A stretch of 33,215 bases of DNA from NCBI GenBank assembly GCA_965371355.1, contig CBDUYD010000011.1, positions 1-33,215 on the forward strand, in the 5' to 3' direction. Origin of the DNA: JASJHI01 sp965371355 (GTDB taxonomy: Bacteria; Actinomycetota; Acidimicrobiia; Acidimicrobiales; Ilumatobacteraceae). The position numbers and the translations under genes were made by a program. Of the stretch, positions 8,128 to 15,269 are shown piece after piece. Every line of letters begins with the position of its first letter. Within the stretch, counting starts at the first letter, position 1. Below the pieces are notes generated by a model. The model was not told the origin of the DNA, made no database searches, and worked only from the letters and a program-made list of their open reading frames with translations.

Positions 8128-8993
8128 TCAAAGCACTGCTGCGCACGGCGCGCCCGAAGCAATGGCTCAAGAACATCCTCGTATTCGCTGCGCCGGGCGC
8201 GGCGGGAGTACTCGATCAGCCACGCGATCTGCTGCTGACCGTGATCACGTTCGTCGCATTCTGTGCAGCGGCGAGTGGGATCTACTTCTGGAACGACATC
8301 TTCGACGTCGAGTCCGATCGCAAGCACCCGACGAAGCGCAACCGGCCGATCGCCGCAGGCGAGCTGTCGATCGGCGCCGCCCGGGTCGCGGGCACCGTGC
8401 TGCCGATCGTCGCGCTGGCTCTCAGCGCGCTCACCGGTCGCTGGCAGACGGTCGCGGTCATCGCCGTCTACATCGTGCTCACCGTCGCCTACTCGATCTG
8501 GCTGAAGCACATCGCCGTGGTCGACATGGTCACGGTCGCAGCCGGATTCGTGCTGCGTGCCGCCGCCGGGGCGGTGGCCGTCGACGTACCCATGTCGCGA
8601 TGGTTCGTCCTGTGCATCATGTTCGGCTCGATGTTCATCGTCGTGGGCAAGCGATACGCCGAACTGAGGAGTGTCGGCGAGGACGCCGGCACGCGGGCGA
8701 CGCTCGACACCTACACGCTCGGCTACCTGCAGATGGTGCTGGCGGTGAGCCTCGGCGGTGCGCTCATCAGCTACTGCGTGTGGGCGTTCGAGACGAGCGA
8801 GCTGTCCACGGCCGACCTGCCCTGGTACGAACTGTCGATCGTCCCCATGCTCACCGCACTGTTCCGCTACCTGCTCGTCCTCGAGCGCGGTGAGGGCGGC
8901 GCACCCGAGGACGTGTTCACGAGCGACCGGGTCCTTCAGCTGCTCGGCCTGAGCTGGTTGATCGTCTACGGGGTTGCGGTCTATGCATCGTGA
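8124..8993 (+). CDS. Decaprenyl-phosphate phosphoribosyltransferase (UbiA family)
   Basis: This membrane enzyme transfers 5-phosphoribose from PRPP to a polyprenyl phosphate, the committed step to decaprenylphosphoryl-arabinose. The 289-residue protein has about nine hydrophobic helices. The first Asp-rich motif is NDIFDVESD (Asn57, Asp58, Asp61, Asp65), followed by RNRPIAAGEL. The second polar motif reads YSIWLKHIAVVDMV and continues into GFVLRAAAGAVAVD, the form found in this branch (mycobacterial Rv3806c) rather than in quinone-prenylating UbiA enzymes. RPKQWLKN at the N-terminus is also characteristic. Translational coupling to the HAD gene upstream, and dprE1/dprE2 close downstream, support the assignment. 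Confidence 0.92.
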   Translation: MIKALLRTARPKQWLKNILVFAAPGAAGVLDQPRDLLLTVITFVAFCAAASGIYFWNDIFDVESDRKHPTKRNRPIAAGELSIGAARVAGTVLPIVALALSALTGRWQTVAVIAVYIVLTVAYSIWLKHIAVVDMVTVAAGFVLRAAAGAVAVDVPMSRWFVLCIMFGSMFIVVGKRYAELRSVGEDAGTRATLDTYTLGYLQMVLAVSLGGALISYCVWAFETSELSTADLPWYELSIVPMLTALFRYLLVLERGEGGAPEDVFTSDRVLQLLGLSWLIVYGVAVYAS

Positions 8994-9028
8994 ACGCATC
9001 CTGAAGCGATCGATATGACGAGTTCGAC

Positions 9029-9793
9029 ATGAGCAATTCCGGCCACGACCGCAGATCCCTCGCGAGCGTGCTGAAGCTGGTCGCCGGAGTCGACGGCTGG
9101 ATGACCTCTGGGCAGGCTGCGGCCCTGCACGATGCGGCGACGCGCTGCCCCGCCGGCGGCACGATCGTCGAGATCGGGAGTTTCAGGGGGCGGTCCACCA
9201 TCGTCCTCGCGTCCGCCGCCGCGCCGGGCGTCGAGGTGGTGGCGATCGATCCACACGCCGGCAACGACCGCGGACCCGGGGAGATCGACGGGTTCGACAC
9301 CGAAGCCGACGACGATCATGCCATCTTCATGGCCAATCTCGCCGAGGCGGGCGTCTCCGACCGGGTGCGCCATGTCCGGGCGTTCTCCGACGACGCGCTG
9401 GGCCAGGTCGAGGGCGAGATCGACGTGCTCTACATCGACGGCGCCCACAGGTACGAACCGGCTCTCGCCGATATCCGCTCGTGGGGTCACCGCGTCACCC
9501 GCGGCGGCGTCATGTTGATCCACGACTCGTTCTCCTCGATCGGTGTGACCGGGGCGATCCTGCGCCAACTCGTCCCGGGTCGCAAGTTCCGTTACGTCGG
9601 CCGCTCGCGTTCGATGACGATCTACCGCGCCGACCTCCGCTCCGCCACTCGGGCCCGGTTCGACAACGTCGCCCGCCAGTTGCTGCAACTTCCGTGGTTT
9701 GCGTGGAACGTCACGCTCAAGATGCTGCTGACGCTCGGCCTCGGCAAGGTGTACGTACGACTCGGCCGCGAAGAGCCTGAATGGCCGTACTGA
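9029..9793 (+). CDS. Class I SAM-dependent methyltransferase (Methyltransf_24 type)
   Basis: The 254-residue protein has a Rossmann-type methyltransferase core. Motif I is IVEIGSFRGRSTIVLA, an acidic residue after beta-2 sits in VVAIDPHAG, and a metal- or acid-binding DVLYIDGAHRYE is followed by GGVMLIHDSF. This is the pattern of the class that includes caffeoyl-CoA-like and sugar O-methyltransferases. The C-terminal 45 residues are basic and hydrophobic (NVARQLLQLPWFAWN), perhaps for membrane association. It lies between the UbiA-type gene and dprE1, and its last 13 bases overlap the dprE1 start. A role in methylating the lipid-linked sugar or the finished glycan is plausible from context only. 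Confidence 0.8.
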   Translation: MSNSGHDRRSLASVLKLVAGVDGWMTSGQAAALHDAATRCPAGGTIVEIGSFRGRSTIVLASAAAPGVEVVAIDPHAGNDRGPGEIDGFDTEADDDHAIFMANLAEAGVSDRVRHVRAFSDDALGQVEGEIDVLYIDGAHRYEPALADIRSWGHRVTRGGVMLIHDSFSSIGVTGAILRQLVPGRKFRYVGRSRSMTIYRADLRSATRARFDNVARQLLQLPWFAWNVTLKMLLTLGLGKVYVRLGREEPEWPY

Positions 9794-11160
9794 CGACCAT
9801 GAGGGCGCACGACGAACTGCTCTGCGGGTGGGGGCGCACGTCGCCGAGCCGCGCCACCATCGTCGAGGTCGACGAGTCCGAACTCGATCGGCTCGACACG
9901 ATCGCCCGCGACACATCCACTCGCGGTGTGATCGCCCGTGGACTCGGCCGCTCGTACGGCGATCCCGCCCAGAACGGAGGCGGCACCGTCGTCCGACTAC
10001 TCCCGGGCGTGATCGACCTCGACGACGATCGCGGCACCGCCACCGTGGGCGGCGGAGTCGATTTCGACACACTGCTCCGCCACATCGTCCCGCGAGGCTG
10101 GTTCGTGCCGGTCACTCCCGGCACAAGGTTCGTCACGGTCGGGGGAGCGATCGCCAGCGACATCCACGGCAAGAACCATCACGCCGACGGAAGCTTCGGT
10201 CACCACCTCGAGCGGATGAACATGCTGATGGCCGATCGATCGCGCATCGAGGTGACGCCGACGTCCGATCCCGAACTGTGGAACGCAACGCTCGGCGGGA
10301 TGGGGCTCACCGGCATCATCCTCGACGCGACCTTCCGCCTCGTCCCGATCGAAACGAGCAGATGCCTGGTCGACACCGAACGGATCGGCAACTTCGACGC
10401 ACTCGTGCAGGCGATCGAGCAGGGCGACGACGAGTACCGCTACTCCGTCGCCTGGATCGACCTGCTGGCCACCGGGGCGAGCCTGGGCCGCTCGGTGCTC
10501 ACGAGGGCCGAGCACGCGACCGCCGCCGACCTCGACGAACACCTCCGGCGCGTCCCCGACGATCCGCTGCAGTTCGATCCGCCGGTGCTGCCGGGAGTGC
10601 CCGAGCACCTCCCGAACGTGTTGCCGCGACCCGCGGTCCGCGCGTTCAACGAGTTGTGGTTCCGCAAGGCCCCGAAACAACATCGCGGCGTCGAGGGCAT
10701 CACCGGCTTCTTCCACCCGCTCGACATGGTCGGCGACTGGAACCGCCTCTACGGGCGCCACGGGTTCCTCCAGTACCAGTTCGTCGTGCCGTTCGACGCG
10801 GTCGAGACCGTGCGGGCGATCATCGCCCGAGTTTCCGCGAGCGGGCACGCCAGCTTCCTCGCGGTGCTAAAGCGCATGGGCGGGCGCAGTGCTGGGCTCC
10901 TCAGCTTCCCGATGCCCGGCTGGACGCTGACGCTCGATCTCCCCGCCGGCGTCGCCGGTCTCGGCCCGCTACTCGCCGACCTCGACACGATGGTGCTCGC
11001 CGCCGGGGGCCGCCACTACCTCGCCAAGGACGCGCACACGACGCCCGACGTGATCCGGGCGGGCTACCCCGAGCTCGACCGCTGGAAGATGATCCGGTCA
11101 CGGGTCGATCCATCCGGACGATGGCGCAGCGATCAGGCCCGCCGACTCGCGCTCATCTGA
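9781..11160 (+). CDS. dprE1: Decaprenylphosphoryl-beta-D-ribose 2'-oxidase
   Basis: DprE1 is an FAD enzyme that oxidises the 2'-hydroxyl of decaprenylphosphoryl-ribose to the keto intermediate, the first half of epimerisation to the arabinose donor. The 459-residue protein matches the mycobacterial enzyme closely: GWGRTSPS at the start, RGLGRSYGDPAQNGGG, the FAD-binding PGTRFVTVGGAIASDIHGKN, then FHPLDMVGDWNRLYG and GFLQYQFVVP. The catalytic Lys of YLAKD is at residue 416 (Lys418 in M. tuberculosis). The position of Cys387, which benzothiazinones attack, is Thr384 here (PGWTLTLDLP). The start ATG at 9781 overlaps the methyltransferase end and has GAAGAG 5 bases upstream; ATG at 9799 is the alternative. 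Confidence 0.95.
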   Translation: MAVLTTMRAHDELLCGWGRTSPSRATIVEVDESELDRLDTIARDTSTRGVIARGLGRSYGDPAQNGGGTVVRLLPGVIDLDDDRGTATVGGGVDFDTLLRHIVPRGWFVPVTPGTRFVTVGGAIASDIHGKNHHADGSFGHHLERMNMLMADRSRIEVTPTSDPELWNATLGGMGLTGIILDATFRLVPIETSRCLVDTERIGNFDALVQAIEQGDDEYRYSVAWIDLLATGASLGRSVLTRAEHATAADLDEHLRRVPDDPLQFDPPVLPGVPEHLPNVLPRPAVRAFNELWFRKAPKQHRGVEGITGFFHPLDMVGDWNRLYGRHGFLQYQFVVPFDAVETVRAIIARVSASGHASFLAVLKRMGGRSAGLLSFPMPGWTLTLDLPAGVAGLGPLLADLDTMVLAAGGRHYLAKDAHTTPDVIRAGYPELDRWKMIRSRVDPSGRWRSDQARRLALI

Positions 11161-11191
11161 ACCGCCGCCCCGACAACCGATCGGAACCGAT

Positions 11192-11941
11192 GTGAACAAT
11201 GCCATCAACCAGCCACAGACCATCCTCGTCCTCGGCGGCGGGAGCGACATCGCGCGGGCGATCGTGCGCCGACTCGCTTCGCCCGCCCTCCGCACGGTGC
11301 TGCTCGCCGTCCGCACGCCGACCGGGTCGCCCGACCTCGACCTGCCCGACGGCGCATCCCCCGAGATGGTCGAGGTCTCGTTCGATGCGACCGATCACGA
11401 GGCCCACCAGGGCTTCATCGCCGACCTCGCGGCCCGTTACGGCGACCTCGACATCGTGATCCAGGCCTTCGGGCAGCTCGGGGCCGATGCGGCCGGCGAT
11501 CCCGCCGCCGCCGCCCGGCTCGCCGACGTCAACTTCACAGGTGCGGTGAGTACGGGACTCGCCGTCGCCGATCAGCTCCGCACACAGGGGCACGGCACGA
11601 TGATCGTGCTCTCGAGCGTCGCCGGCGTCCGGACGCGCCCCTCGAACTTCGTATACGGCTCGACCAAGGCCGGCCAGGACGCGTTCGCCACAGGCCTCGC
11701 CCACTCGCTCCACGGATCGGGCGCCGCCGTGATGACGGTGCGACCCGGCTTCATCCGCTCGAAGATGACCGCAGGGATGGAGGACGCGCCATTCGCCACC
11801 GACCCCGACGCCGTAGCCGATGCGGTAGTCGCGGGTCTCAAGCGTGGCCGCAGCGTCGTGTGGGTCCCCGCCGTCCTGGCGGCCGTGTTCGCCGTGATGC
11901 GGATCGTGCCCGGTGCCGTCTGGCGCCGCCTCGACAGATGA
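11192..11941 (+). CDS. dprE2: Decaprenylphosphoryl-2-keto-ribose reductase
   Basis: DprE2 is a short-chain dehydrogenase that reduces the DprE1 keto product with NAD(P)H to decaprenylphosphoryl-arabinose. The 249-residue protein begins with NQPQTILVLGGGSDIA, the coenzyme loop in the form seen in mycobacterial DprE2. The catalytic set is Ser142, Tyr155 and Lys159 within SSVAGVRTRPSNFVYGSTKA, a stretch almost diagnostic for this family. The C-terminus (VVWVPA, then IVPGAVWRRL) also matches. The start is GTG at 11192; the out-of-frame ATG at 11190 leads nowhere. The 31-base gap after dprE1 holds no obvious promoter. The stop overlaps the next gene as ATGA. Confidence 0.94.
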   Translation: MNNAINQPQTILVLGGGSDIARAIVRRLASPALRTVLLAVRTPTGSPDLDLPDGASPEMVEVSFDATDHEAHQGFIADLAARYGDLDIVIQAFGQLGADAAGDPAAAARLADVNFTGAVSTGLAVADQLRTQGHGTMIVLSSVAGVRTRPSNFVYGSTKAGQDAFATGLAHSLHGSGAAVMTVRPGFIRSKMTAGMEDAPFATDPDAVADAVVAGLKRGRSVVWVPAVLAAVFAVMRIVPGAVWRRLDR

Positions 11942-13170
11942 CCCCCGGCGACCTGCACGAATCCGCCGAGTCCGACCAGAACGACGGGTCGCGGGCCGCC
12001 CTCGACCGTGCCGCCGCCCGCCTGCGAGGTCTCGGTATCACGCAGGTCGAATCGTACGCGTGGCGCGACCTCGACGATCCAGACGCCGGAGGCTCCGAAC
12101 TCCACGCCGACGAGATCTTCCGCCGATGGGCTGACGCCGGGGTCTCGATCACCCACCGCACATCCGCCGCCGGCTCGCCGCGGTCGTTCGAACGAAACGG
12201 CTACCGGGTCGTGCAACGAGGTGGCCGCTACGACGTGTTCGCCCGCGTGATCGGCCGTCAACTCCTGCGGCGTCGGCCGCCCGGCACGGCGACGATCGAG
12301 ATCTGGAACGGCGTCCCCTGGTTCGGCCCGTTCTGGGCGCCGCACCGGAGGGTCGTGTGGATGCACCACGTCCACCGCGAGATGTGGGACGATGCGCTCC
12401 CGTTCCCGCTCGATGCGGCAGGCCGCCTCATCGAGACGCGCATCGCGCCGCCCGCGTACCGCTGGAGCACGTTCGCCACGCTGTCCGACTCGTCGGCCGA
12501 CGAGATTCGAGCGCTCGGTATCGAGCGATTGACCGTCATTCCGCCCGGCGTTCACGAGCGCTTCTCGCCCGCCGAGTCGCGGCGCAGCCAGACACCACAT
12601 GTGGTGATCGTCGGTCGCTTGGCGCCGGTCAAGCGGCAGCGGCTCGCGCTCGACGCGCTCGAACGCGCTCGAAGGTCCGAGCCGTCCCTCACGGTCGACA
12701 TCATCGGTGACGGCCCCGACCGCGCGCTCATCGAACGGTGGATCGAGCAGCACGACGCCGGCGGTTGGGTCACACCACTCGGTCGGGTCGACGACGCCGA
12801 ACTCCTCGACGCCTATCGCCGTGCCTGGCTCGTCGTCGGCGCATCACACGCGGAGGGTTGGGGGATGTCGCTCACCGAGGGCGGCGCCTGCGCGACGCCG
12901 TGTGTCGCCACCGACATCGCCGGACACCGCGGTGCCGCGCTTGCCGACCGGACGGGCATCCTCGTCCCCGAGGAGCAGACCGCCGCAGCGACAGCCGAAC
13001 GGCTCGGCGACGCGGTCAGCGAACTACTGGCGGACCAAGAACGGCGCGACCGGCTGGGCTCCGCAGCGGTCGGGCATGCGCGCGGCCTGTCGTGGACTTC
13101 GGTCGCCGCCCGTCAACTCGACCTGTTGTGCGAAAGCGTCGCCGCGTCACGGGTGTCCCCGTTGGCGTGA
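11938..13170 (+). CDS. GT4-family glycosyltransferase
   Basis: This 410-residue GT-B enzyme has no membrane span. The N-terminal domain has the PDAGGSELHADEIFRRW segment common in GT4 enzymes. The C-terminal domain has VVIVGRLAPVKRQ, a nucleotide-binding start, then DIIGDGPDR. The retaining-GT4 E-x7-E motif appears as EGWGMSLTE, within HAEGWGMSLTEGGACATP. Such enzymes transfer a sugar from a nucleotide donor, often GDP-mannose, to a lipid or growing glycan on the cytoplasmic side. The start ATG at 11938 overlaps the dprE2 stop, so it is co-expressed with the arabinose-donor genes. It may start the same surface glycan, but its donor and acceptor cannot be read from sequence. Confidence 0.87.
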   Translation: MTPGDLHESAESDQNDGSRAALDRAAARLRGLGITQVESYAWRDLDDPDAGGSELHADEIFRRWADAGVSITHRTSAAGSPRSFERNGYRVVQRGGRYDVFARVIGRQLLRRRPPGTATIEIWNGVPWFGPFWAPHRRVVWMHHVHREMWDDALPFPLDAAGRLIETRIAPPAYRWSTFATLSDSSADEIRALGIERLTVIPPGVHERFSPAESRRSQTPHVVIVGRLAPVKRQRLALDALERARRSEPSLTVDIIGDGPDRALIERWIEQHDAGGWVTPLGRVDDAELLDAYRRAWLVVGASHAEGWGMSLTEGGACATPCVATDIAGHRGAALADRTGILVPEEQTAAATAERLGDAVSELLADQERRDRLGSAAVGHARGLSWTSVAARQLDLLCESVAASRVSPLA

Positions 13171-13194
13171 CCTGACTGCTCCAGCGGGGCGTTC

Positions 13195-13614
13195 CTACTC
13201 GGCATCGAGGTCTTGTGAGCTGTTCGTGCGGCGCAGCCGCTCCATGAACATCGGCCAGCCGATCCGGTGCGATGGCAGGTGCTCGGTGGGCAGGTTGCGG
13301 TGTTCGACCTCGACGAGGGTTCCACCGCGCGCTGCGGGCGTGAAGGTGAACCGAACCTGGGTCGAGTTCGGGGGGAGTGTTTCGGATCCGGCGTGGCCCC
13401 AGGAGACGACGACCCGTTCGGGAGCGACGATCTCGAGGTACCGACCGCGTACCGGGATGCCCTCGATGTCGAGGGTGAACTCCCCGCCGGGCCGGGCGTC
13501 GAGCACCGCGTAGTCGCCGATCCAGGTCACGAGGAGCTCGGCGTCGGTGAAGTACTCGAAGACGGTTTCGGGCGGGGCCGGCACCTCGATCGAACAGGTG
13601 AACGTGTCGGTCAC
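13195..13614 (-). CDS. SRPBCC (AHSA1-like) domain protein
   Basis: This 139-residue protein has the START/Bet v1-like fold of the AHSA1 family. It begins TFTCSIEVPAPPETVFEYFTD, carries ARPGGEFTLDIEG and GRYLEIVAPERVVVSWG, and ends with a helix near MFMERLRR. Such proteins have a hydrophobic cavity for a small ligand; the biochemical role of most is unknown. The reading frame is open further upstream, but GTG at 13612-13614 overlaps the arsR stop (GTGA) and leads into the conserved fold. ArsR-AHSA1 pairs are common two-gene units, in which the SRPBCC protein is usually taken to act on or sense the ligand that the repressor responds to. Confidence 0.88.
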   Translation of the reverse strand: MTDTFTCSIEVPAPPETVFEYFTDAELLVTWIGDYAVLDARPGGEFTLDIEGIPVRGRYLEIVAPERVVVSWGHAGSETLPPNSTQVRFTFTPAARGGTLVEVEHRNLPTEHLPSHRIGWPMFMERLRRTNSSQDLDAE

Positions 13615-13916
13615 TCGCTGTCCTCCTCGAGCACTGCCTTGAGCTTGTCGAGTCCTTTCGGCCACAGATCGGCAACGAATGAGCCGACGGAGTCGAAGCC
13701 ATCGGGACGAACCACATACAGATGCCTGCGACCCTCCCGCTTCATGTCGACGAGGCCGGCGTCCTTGAGGACCTGGAGATGGTGCGAGACGGCCTGTTGG
13801 CTGGACCCACAGCTCTCGGCGATCGCACCGACCGACAATGGCTCATCACGTACGAGCCGGAGGATCTGTTGACGCTGTGGAGCGGCGAGCGCTGAGAACA
13901 CATCTTCGGCCGACAC
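13611..13916 (-). CDS. ArsR-family winged-helix repressor
   Basis: This 101-residue DNA-binding regulator begins in the ArsR style with EDVFSALAAPQRQQILRLV. The recognition helix-turn-helix follows in SVGAIAESCGSSQQAVSHHL and LKDAGLVDMKREGRRHLY is the wing. The metal-binding ELCVCDL motif of true arsenic/cadmium sensors is absent, so it probably responds to something other than metals. The frame continues to a TTG at 13994, but that start would put the palindromic operator inside the gene. GTG at 13914-13916 fits the family N-terminus and leaves the operator free. It is upstream of and overlaps the SRPBCC gene, and diverges from the F420-type oxidoreductase gene. Confidence 0.88.
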   Translation of the reverse strand: MSAEDVFSALAAPQRQQILRLVRDEPLSVGAIAESCGSSQQAVSHHLQVLKDAGLVDMKREGRRHLYVVRPDGFDSVGSFVADLWPKGLDKLKAVLEEDSE

Positions 13917-13944
13917 CTCTCCATCGTGCCACCGCCGCGAGGAA

Positions 13945-13994
13945 TTCACAAGCAATGACTTGTGTAACGGATTCACAAACGATACTTTGTGCAA
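13945..13994. promoter_or_regulatory. Double palindromic operator between arsR and the F420-type oxidoreductase gene
   Basis: Two inverted repeats with perfect 6-base arms and 6-base spacers lie in tandem: CACAAG-n6-CTTGTG at 13947-13964 and CACAAA-n6-TTTGTG at 13974-13991. Each is preceded by ATT, so the two sites are also direct repeats 27 bases apart. The region is visibly AT-richer than its surroundings. The position between two divergent genes, one of which encodes an ArsR repressor, is the classic place for an autoregulatory operator. I infer that the ArsR dimer binds both sites and represses both directions. Confidence 0.75.
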
Positions 13995-14041
13995 ACACCG
14001 CCTTGTGGAACGCAGGGCTCGACGACAAGGAGTGAGTACAC

Positions 14042-14479
14042 GTGGACATGCGAGAGATCAACGAGGGTGTCATCGGCGAGTTCCGTGCCAACGACGGTCA
14101 GTTGTCAGGCCCGATGGAAGGTGCTCCCATCCTGTTGTTGACCACCACTGGGCGTCACAGCGCCAGAGCCCACACGACCCCGGTCGGGTTCATCGACGCC
14201 GACGGTCGTCTCGCTGTTGCAGCTGCCAACGGTGGCTCCGATCATCACCCCGACTGGTACCAGAACATCGAAAACGACAACCAGGTCACCATCGAACTGG
14301 GCGGAGCCGCGATCCCATCGATTGCGACGATCGCCGCCGGCGCCGAACGAAGCGAGCTGCTCCAACGAATCACCGAGAGCCTCCCCGGGATGCCCGACCA
14401 CCTGTCGGCCACCACCCGGGAGATTCCCGTCGTCATCTTCGACAAGGCCGACCAACCGACACCGCGCAGCGATTCGTGA
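14042..14479 (+). CDS. Deazaflavin (F420)-dependent nitroreductase-family oxidoreductase
   Basis: This 145-residue protein is of the Ddn/DUF385 split-barrel family. The signature runs APILLLTTTGRHSARAHTTP, then AAANGGSDHHPDWYQNIEND and QVTIELGG, covering the F420 phosphate-binding and deazaflavin pocket regions. Members reduce quinones, nitro compounds or unsaturated substrates with reduced F420; the substrate here is unknown. GTG at 14042 has a strong AAGGAG at 14027-14032, 9 bases upstream, one of the few clear ribosome-binding sites in the window. It diverges from arsR across the double operator, so it is probably the main target of that repressor. It ends 25 bases from the convergent GT2 gene. 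Confidence 0.88.
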   Translation: MDMREINEGVIGEFRANDGQLSGPMEGAPILLLTTTGRHSARAHTTPVGFIDADGRLAVAAANGGSDHHPDWYQNIENDNQVTIELGGAAIPSIATIAAGAERSELLQRITESLPGMPDHLSATTREIPVVIFDKADQPTPRSDS

Positions 14480-14504
14480 CCACGAATGACCTGGTCGCTG
14501 CCCC

Positions 14505-15269
14505 TCAATCCCTGAGTCGCGCCACCGCGTCGGCCGAGTAGGCGCGGTGGCGCCGGCGGAGCGTCACGAGGTCGGCGAGTCCCCAGAACGTGACCAGCTT
14601 GAACGCCTCGGTCACGATGCCCTTGTGCATCTTGCTCGAGCCGGCGACACGGTCGCGGAACTCGATCGGCACCTCGACCACGCTGAGACCGGCGCGCACC
14701 GTGCGGTAGGTCATCTCGACCTGGAAGCCGTAGCCACCGGCCTGCACGCCGTCGAGTCCGATCGCACGGAGCGTGTCGGCGCGATACACGCGGTACCCGG
14801 CCGTGGCGTCGTTGACAGCGAGTCCGAGCACGATGGCGGCGTAGCGGTTGCCCCAGCGTGAGAGCCAGGTGCGCCGTCGGGGCCATCCGACGACCGTGCC
14901 CCCCGGCACGTAGCGGGAACCGATGACGAGTGCGATCCCCCGCGCGGTGAGGTCGAGCATCGTCGGCAGGACCGCGGGATCATGGGACAGGTCTGCATCG
15001 ATCTCGACGAGCGCCTCGTAGCCCGCGTCGAGCCCGAGGGCGAAGGCGTGGGTGTACGCATCGCCGAGTCCGCGCTTCTCGGCACGTTCAACGAGCGTGA
15101 TGCGGGGGTCGTTCGCCGCACGTTGCTCGACGATACGTCGGGTGTCGTCGGTGGACGCGTCGTCGATGACCATCACGTCGGCCCCGGGGACATGGCGATC
15201 GAGGCGATCGAGCAGCGTGCCGATGTTCTCGGCCTCGTCATGCGTGGGGACGATGATCAGGGTGCGCAC
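14505..15269 (-). CDS. GT2 glycosyltransferase, polyprenol-phosphate-mannose synthase type
   Basis: This 254-residue GT-A enzyme resembles dolichol/polyprenol-phosphate mannose synthases such as the catalytic part of mycobacterial Ppm1. It begins LIIVPTHDEAENIGTLL and has VMVIDDASTDDT. The metal-binding DxD-type motif is EIDADLSHDP (Asp91, Asp93), followed by GSRYVPGG and a C-terminal region FRDRVAGSSKMHKGI. No membrane segment is present. The reaction expected is GDP-mannose plus polyprenyl phosphate giving polyprenyl-phosphate-mannose, the donor for GT-C mannosyltransferases. GTG at 15267-15269 overlaps the end of the AftD-like gene by 13 bases, so it is the last gene of that operon. Confidence 0.88.
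   Translation of the reverse strand: MRTLIIVPTHDEAENIGTLLDRLDRHVPGADVMVIDDASTDDTRRIVEQRAANDPRITLVERAEKRGLGDAYTHAFALGLDAGYEALVEIDADLSHDPAVLPTMLDLTARGIALVIGSRYVPGGTVVGWPRRRTWLSRWGNRYAAIVLGLAVNDATAGYRVYRADTLRAIGLDGVQAGGYGFQVEMTYRTVRAGLSVVEVPIEFRDRVAGSSKMHKGIVTEAFKLVTFWGLADLVTLRRRHRAYSADAVARLRD

Noticed and set aside
13171..13194. Intrinsic terminator between the convergent GT4 and SRPBCC genes
   Set aside because: No hairpin with a T-run is visible. The same holds for 424-429 and 14480-14504.
13611..13994. Longer ArsR protein starting at the TTG at 13994
   Set aside because: It would place both palindromic operator sites inside the coding region, and the extra 26 residues do not resemble ArsR N-termini.
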